From the NCBI GenBank assembly GCA_902805985.1, contig CADCUW010000032.1, forward strand, positions 1-8,340: DNA of 8,340 nucleotides. Direction: 5' to 3'. Source of the stretch: an uncultured Rubrobacteraceae bacterium. Lineage in GTDB: Bacteria > Actinomycetota > Rubrobacteria > Rubrobacterales > Rubrobacteraceae. Numbering within the stretch: the stretch's first letter is position 1; each line of letters opens with the position of its first letter. The position numbers and the translations under genes are program-made. Shown here one piece after another: positions 5,251-8,340 of the stretch. The notes beneath the pieces are model-generated. The model ran no database searches and was not told the DNA's origin. It was given only the letters and a program-made list of their open reading frames with translations.

Positions 5251-7059
5251 ACGCAACACGGCCTCCCTGAACCTCCAGCTAGCTTCCAACGCCCCGTCCG
5301 GGCGCGCGACCACCCGCAGACCAAGGTCCTCGTACGCGGCCCGGTACCTCGCGGCCCGCTCGTCCTCGGCCTCCCGCTCCCGCTCCTCGACATCCTCTGG
5401 CGTGCGCCGCCTGATGTGGTCCGACGTCAGGGTGTACAGTCCCAAGGGGTTCTCCTCCGTCCTCTCGTTCGGCATGGTGTCGTGGTCGCGGACGACCCGC
5501 CGCGCGTCCAGGAGGTGGGGGAGGTCCCGCGCCAGGGCCTCGGCCAGATCGGGGAGCTCCCTGAGCCTCTCGGCCTCCGCTTCCGTGCTGCGCAGGGCGT
5601 CGAGCTTCCGCCGCAGGCCGTCGCGCTCGGCGTCGAGGCCCGCGAGCTTCGCCCTTAAATCCTCGCGGCCGATGATCCCGTCGGCGGCGAGGTCTATCAG
5701 GACGCCCCGGCGGTCTTCGACCTTGCGGAGGCGCTCCTCCCGGCCTGCGAGGTCGCGCGAAGAGAACGCGAGGCGCCGCTCCTCGGATCGGACGTACTCC
5801 TCGGCGCGGCGGCGGACCTCGCTCGGCTCGGAGAGGAACCCGAGCACGAGCGAGCGGACCTTCGCCTCCGTCTCCCCGGCGCGGTGGTAGCGGGCGCCGT
5901 GCTCGCAGCGGCCATGGTTCGATCGCCTCAGGCCGCACACGTAGTAGAACTCGCGGCCCGCCTTGCGCTTGGCGGTGTGGCTCGCCATCCTCCTCCCGCA
6001 CGGGCAGTGGAGGATTCCGCCCGAGAGCTCCCAGAAACGCCTGCCCGCGTTCGAGTGCGCCCGGTTGGAGAGCACGCGGCGCCTGGCCTCCTCGACCTGC
6101 TCGCGGGAGACGCCCGCGTCCGGTATCGGCACGGCTATGTGCTTGACCTCGGGGTTGTCCCAGAACTCGCGGCGACCGCCGTCCTCCTCGTAGACCTTCT
6201 CGACGCCGCGCCGGGCGAACCACCAGACCCCCGCCGGGTCCGGGGCGCGTTCGGCCACGGGGGCGTCGAGGTTGCCCGCCCCGACGAGCGCCGCGAGGTC
6301 GGCGGCGGTGTAGGGGAGGTAGCAGTCCGACAGGACGATTTGCCGGAGGACCAGGCGGCTCCAGGTCCTGCCGTCCCCGGAGCCCCTCGCGCCCCGGAAG
6401 CCGCGCGGACTGGGCACGCCGTCGGCCCCAAGAGCCGAGGCCACGCCGTTCAGGCCCGTGCCTCCGGCGGCCATGCCGAATATCCTGCGCACCACGGCCG
6501 CCTCGGGCTCCTCGACCTCGAAGGTCTTGCGGTCGGCCGAAAACCGGAACCCGAACGGCGCCACGCCCGCCACGACCTCGCCCTTCCTGGCCCGCGCCCG
6601 CCTGCCCCGGTGGGTCTCTCGCGCGATCTCCCGGCGCTGCTCCTCACCGAGCAGGTCGTCCACCCCGTCGGCGATGGCATTCCCGGATTCGTTGAGGGCG
6701 GCGATGCGGGCGCCCACCCTGCGCAGGCCGCGTTCGTAGCGGCGCCGGTGCTCGATGTCCCTAAACCAGCGGTTGCGCTTGGTGGCGAGCGCCACATCGC
6801 AGCGTCCCTCCCTGGCGAGCTCCTCGATGCGCCGGAGGCCGGGACGGTTGGGGTCCGCTCCCGAGATTCCCTCGTCGCGGACCACCTCGACTAGCTCCCA
6901 GTCCCGGAGCCCTATCTGGACGCGGAGCTCACGCTCCTGATCGTCGAGGGAGTATCCGTGCCTGCGCTGCCCCTCCGAGCTGACGCGCACGTAGGCGACC
7001 GCCCGCACGTTCGCGCCCCTGTCGGTCCTCGTCACGCCGCTAGTGTAACCCGTCCTCAT
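5155..7059 (-). CDS. Large serine recombinase (resolvase/integrase family)
   Basis: The 634-residue product is a large serine site-specific recombinase that cuts and rejoins DNA through a phosphoserine link. The N-terminal resolvase domain shows AVAYVRVSSEGQ (20-31) with catalytic Ser27, RDEGISG (61-67), NRPGL (71-75) and KRNRWFRD (94-101), which carries the active-site arginines. The recombinase domain covers ~155-340. A zinc ribbon follows with ligands C352, C354, C375 and C385, then a long charged coiled-coil region (~405-520). Residues from ~605 are not recombinase sequence but the captured zinc-finger tail. ATG at 7059 has GGGGAGG eleven bases upstream, somewhat far; GTG at residue 9 or 18 is possible, since many relatives start just before the AVAYVRVS strand. 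It probably mobilised the element that broke the zinc-finger gene. The far end of that element is outside the window. Confidence 0.93.
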   Translation of the reverse strand: MRTGYTSGVTRTDRGANVRAVAYVRVSSEGQRRHGYSLDDQERELRVQIGLRDWELVEVVRDEGISGADPNRPGLRRIEELAREGRCDVALATKRNRWFRDIEHRRRYERGLRRVGARIAALNESGNAIADGVDDLLGEEQRREIARETHRGRRARARKGEVVAGVAPFGFRFSADRKTFEVEEPEAAVVRRIFGMAAGGTGLNGVASALGADGVPSPRGFRGARGSGDGRTWSRLVLRQIVLSDCYLPYTAADLAALVGAGNLDAPVAERAPDPAGVWWFARRGVEKVYEEDGGRREFWDNPEVKHIAVPIPDAGVSREQVEEARRRVLSNRAHSNAGRRFWELSGGILHCPCGRRMASHTAKRKAGREFYYVCGLRRSNHGRCEHGARYHRAGETEAKVRSLVLGFLSEPSEVRRRAEEYVRSEERRLAFSSRDLAGREERLRKVEDRRGVLIDLAADGIIGREDLRAKLAGLDAERDGLRRKLDALRSTEAEAERLRELPDLAEALARDLPHLLDARRVVRDHDTMPNERTEENPLGLYTLTSDHIRRRTPEDVEEREREAEDERAARYRAAYEDLGLRVVARPDGALEASWRFREAVLRKGSDESKNRHATKHFRATEHPIVQSFQPSEA

Positions 7060-7086
7060 GCCGCTTCGTACCTCCCCGTATGGGTA

Positions 7087-7111
7087 GGGGCCAGGGGCAA
7101 AGCCCGGCCCC
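7087..7111 (-). promoter_or_regulatory. Strong hairpin ahead of the recombinase
   Basis: GGGGCC (7087-7092) pairs with GGCCCC (7106-7111), and GGGC with GCCC inside, around an AAA loop. This gives ten base pairs with a two-base bulge (7093-7094). It ends about ten bases before the GGGGAGG of the recombinase. No T run follows, so an operator, a leader structure or part of a recombination site are all possible. Confidence 0.35.
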
Positions 7112-7126
7112 GCATGGTCCGCTGCT

Positions 7127-7204
7127 TCACCGGGCTATCAGACCGCGCTCGACCGCGTAGGCTTTCTGCTCCTCCGTGAAGCGCTCGTTGCGGAGCAGGG
7201 GGTG
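7127..7204 (-). pseudogene. C-terminal fragment of an unrecognised gene
   Basis: Between a TAA (7205-7207) and a TGA (7127-7129) lies a 25-codon minus-strand frame containing LLRNERFTEEQKAYAVERGL. Its third positions are strongly G/C, unlike the two other minus-strand frames across the same bases, and the peptide reads like the amphipathic end of a real protein. There is no start codon or ribosome binding site, and the DNA just upstream is AT-richer and without a matching frame. I take it as the broken 3' end of a former gene, perhaps cut by the same or an earlier insertion. The family is not recognised. Confidence 0.4.
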
Positions 7205-7358
7205 TTAATCGGATCTCGATCGCATCACTGGTGGGCTTATTGGACACCGAGTTTGTCTCCTCGTTGTATGAAGTTCGCCTAGATTGGGTTCTCGGAAGCT
7301 CGCCTGGTCCCATGCCGTACGCACCCGTTGGGCCGGGGTCCTAAGGAGATGCCTTGGC

Positions 7359-7655
7359 TCAGAAGACCGCCACGGCGATGAAGTAGCCACCCAAGAAGAA
7401 GCTGATAGTGAACACAAGCGTGTAGAACAGCTGCCTGTTCGTCCATTCCCCGCGCTCGGTGTCGGCTATGGGATTGCGCCCGAACTCGTAAGACGTTATC
7501 GCCCCGAAACATACCACTATTGCGACCAGCAAGGCCGCGTTGACCATACGCGAACTCCTATCGCCGAACAATCCGGAAGCGAGGTCCGACAGGAACAACG
7601 AGGCCACGAACAGGGGGAAGGCCACCCAAAAGACAACGGTAAGGACCCGCAACAA
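7359..7655 (-). CDS. Small membrane protein, about three membrane segments, unknown
   Basis: The 98-residue product has hydrophobic stretches at about 3-23, 37-55 and 76-97, with a polar loop near 56-75 (EFGRNPIADTERGEWTNRQ). It should lie in the cytoplasmic membrane. TTG at 7655 is the first start in the frame; GGTGGAG lies about 13 bases upstream, so the start is only moderately supported. It follows the other small membrane gene after 103 bases in the same direction. I do not recognise the family and assign no function. Base composition is less GC-rich than the antiporter genes, in keeping with acquired DNA. Confidence 0.65.
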   Translation of the reverse strand: MLRVLTVVFWVAFPLFVASLFLSDLASGLFGDRSSRMVNAALLVAIVVCFGAITSYEFGRNPIADTERGEWTNRQLFYTLVFTISFFLGGYFIAVAVF

Positions 7656-7698
7656 AGACCCATCGCCACTCCACCGTATTATTGCGTTCCCTCACCTG

Positions 7699-7717
7699 CC
7701 TGGTCCACAGGACCAGG
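7699..7717. repeat. Perfect palindromic hairpin between the two small membrane genes
   Basis: CCTGGTCC (7699-7706) and GGACCAGG (7710-7717) form an 8-bp perfect stem with an ACA loop. No T tract follows on either strand. It could be a protein binding site, an mRNA processing or stability element, or a weak terminator between the genes. Confidence 0.45.
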
Positions 7718-7758
7718 ACCGAGCGAACTTCGTCTTGGAGGGGTTGCCGGAAGTCCGA

Positions 7759-8025
7759 CTAATAGTGGCGCCTGTACTTGTCGTAGAGCGTGGCGAGCCC
7801 CCGTGCCGCGAGGCCGTACATCCTGAATATCACGCCCACCACCAAGGCCACGGGGAGAATGTCGGTGACGACCCAGCCGATCGCTCCACTCGGCGGCCCG
7901 AAGAGGAAGACAGCGAGCACCACGACCGAGAAGACGGCCGCGACCCTGGCGATCGCCCGGCCCCACCACGCTACGCGGCTCTTACGCGCTACCTGTTCGA
8001 GGAGGTCTTCTCGTTCGCTGAACAT
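7759..8025 (-). CDS. Small two-segment membrane protein, unknown
   Basis: The 88-residue product begins MFSEREDLLEQVARKSR, a charged cytosolic-looking leader. Two hydrophobic segments follow at about 25-43 and 48-66, then a basic tail ending YDKYRRHY. ATG at 8025 is the only ordinary start in the open frame, but the sequence before it has no clear ribosome binding site. The frame stays open upstream to a TAA at 8146-8148 with protein-like composition (KETEDAPPTPNLTETS), so a rare start such as CTG or a longer product cannot be excluded. The family is not recognised. It is probably paired with the small membrane gene at 7359-7655. Confidence 0.62.
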   Translation of the reverse strand: MFSEREDLLEQVARKSRVAWWGRAIARVAAVFSVVVLAVFLFGPPSGAIGWVVTDILPVALVVGVIFRMYGLAARGLATLYDKYRRHY

Positions 8026-8157
8026 TCCGAGGCTCGTCTCGGTCAGGTTGGGGGTTGGGGGCGCATCTTCGGTCTCCTTGTTCGCCTTGCGCGGCCGGTC
8101 GTTAGGGTCGCATGTGCAGCGTAGGGAATTGTAACGATCAACATATTACTCAGAGAG

Positions 8158-8277
8158 ATGATTTTAGCGGCCACGAACGGTATCAAGCGGGTGCCAGGAG
8201 GTGTAAATAGGGCTATTCACCGGAGTGCGTGGAAGGTTAAGGTTCGCCTAAGTTCGCAAGAAGCCTTCGGTATCTAG
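8158..8277 (+). CDS. Doubtful 39-codon plus-strand frame
   Basis: ATG at 8158 opens a 39-residue frame ending in a TAG at 8275-8277. The peptide begins MILAATNGIKRVPGG and is basic. It lacks a ribosome binding site at a usable distance; a second start, GTG at 8191, has none either. It overlaps both inverted repeats of this gap. I list it only because the peptide looks mildly protein-like; it is more likely not a gene. Confidence 0.12.
   Translation: MILAATNGIKRVPGGVNRAIHRSAWKVKVRLSSQEAFGI
8200..8221. repeat. AT-rich imperfect inverted repeat
   Basis: GGTG plus AATAG on the left pair with CTATT plus CACC on the right, nine pairs with a two-base bulge and an almost closed centre. The AT-rich core and position upstream of the minus-strand small membrane genes suggest an operator-like site, but this is inference. 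Confidence 0.3.
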
Positions 8278-8336
8278 CCCACCCTCCGGGGGCAGGCCGC
8301 CCCGTGTAGCCGGACGCCGAGAAGGGTACCGAAGGC
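8263..8336. repeat. 12-bp inverted repeat enclosing 50 bases
   Basis: GCCTTCGGTATC (8263-8274) pairs with GGTACCGAAGGC (8325-8336), eleven Watson-Crick pairs and one G-U. The enclosed 50 bases can form a further GC-rich stem (CGGGG.C with GCCCCG). The shape suggests either a structured RNA closed by a long helix or short terminal repeats. It matches no riboswitch or RNA family I can recall. Confidence 0.45.
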
Positions 8337-8340
8337 CCGT

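Larger units (their letters stand above)
8026..8340. other. Right-hand gap: inverted repeats, no clear gene
   Basis: This 315-base stretch is AT-richer than the left half of the window around 8125-8215 and contains several inverted repeats, listed separately. On the minus strand TACAAT (8133-8128) resembles a -10 hexamer about 100 bases before the ATG at 8025, but no good -35 lies 16-18 bases before it. No tRNA or rRNA signature is seen. Confidence 0.4.

Noticed and set aside
7056..7247. 63-codon minus-strand frame with GAGGAG before a GTG and an ATGA overlap with the recombinase start
   Set aside because: The overlap and ribosome site are attractive, but third positions are poor in G/C, and another frame over 7127-7204 has the coding signature. 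The peptide has no features, so I leave it out as a gene.
1..8340. CRISPR array, tRNA or rRNA
   Set aside because: I saw no regularly spaced direct repeats, no TTCGANNC-type tRNA loops in a cloverleaf setting, and no rRNA core sequences.

Overview
The window is high-GC DNA with strongly GC-biased third codon positions, GTG/TTG starts and AGGAGG-type ribosome binding sites. The gene set (CPA1 antiporters, stand-alone and fused rhodanese domains, a UBP-type zinc finger remnant, a large serine recombinase) fits an actinobacterium. A Rubrobacter-like organism is my guess from general knowledge and is not proven here. Almost everything is coded on the minus strand, so the genes read from right to left.

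Layout, left to right. The 3' end of an unrecognised plus-strand gene (to 107) faces a minus-strand pair across a hairpin-bearing gap (108-372). The pair is a zinc-independent MDR/quinone-oxidoreductase-like gene (1972-2910), followed 9 bases downstream by a CPA1 Na+/H+ antiporter (373-1962). After a 163-base gap comes a second cation/proton antiporter with a C-terminal rhodanese domain (3074-4687). Upstream of it lies a small single-domain rhodanese (4742-5086). A 634-residue large serine recombinase (5155-7059) comes next. Beyond it is a lower-GC accessory stretch with a gene-end fragment (7127-7204), two small membrane proteins (7359-7655 and 7759-8025), and a 315-base right end rich in inverted repeats but without a convincing gene.

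Two observations stand out. First, the rhodanese domain of the second antiporter is interrupted by one in-frame TGA (3212-3214). It sits in the active-site loop where homologues, as I remember them, carry a second Cys (Y-C-T-[TGA]-P-D-E-A-T). The frame then continues for 45 codons of recognisable rhodanese sequence to the natural stop, and a small hairpin with a GU-bearing loop lies 17 bases past the TGA. This is either a selenocysteine codon or a recent nonsense mutation. Second, the last ~30 residues of the recombinase, and the in-frame sequence past its stop to 5110, match the C-terminal half of a UBP-type zinc-finger protein. The recombinase element therefore appears to have inserted into that gene, which once headed the zinc finger - rhodanese - antiporter/rhodanese operon. 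The recombinase stop itself falls where the zinc-finger protein normally has Trp (TGG to TAG).

The two observations may be connected. If the insertion cut the operon from its promoter, the antiporter could be decaying and the TGA would be an early lesion. If the operon is still expressed, the TGA is a good selenocysteine candidate. The sequence alone does not decide.
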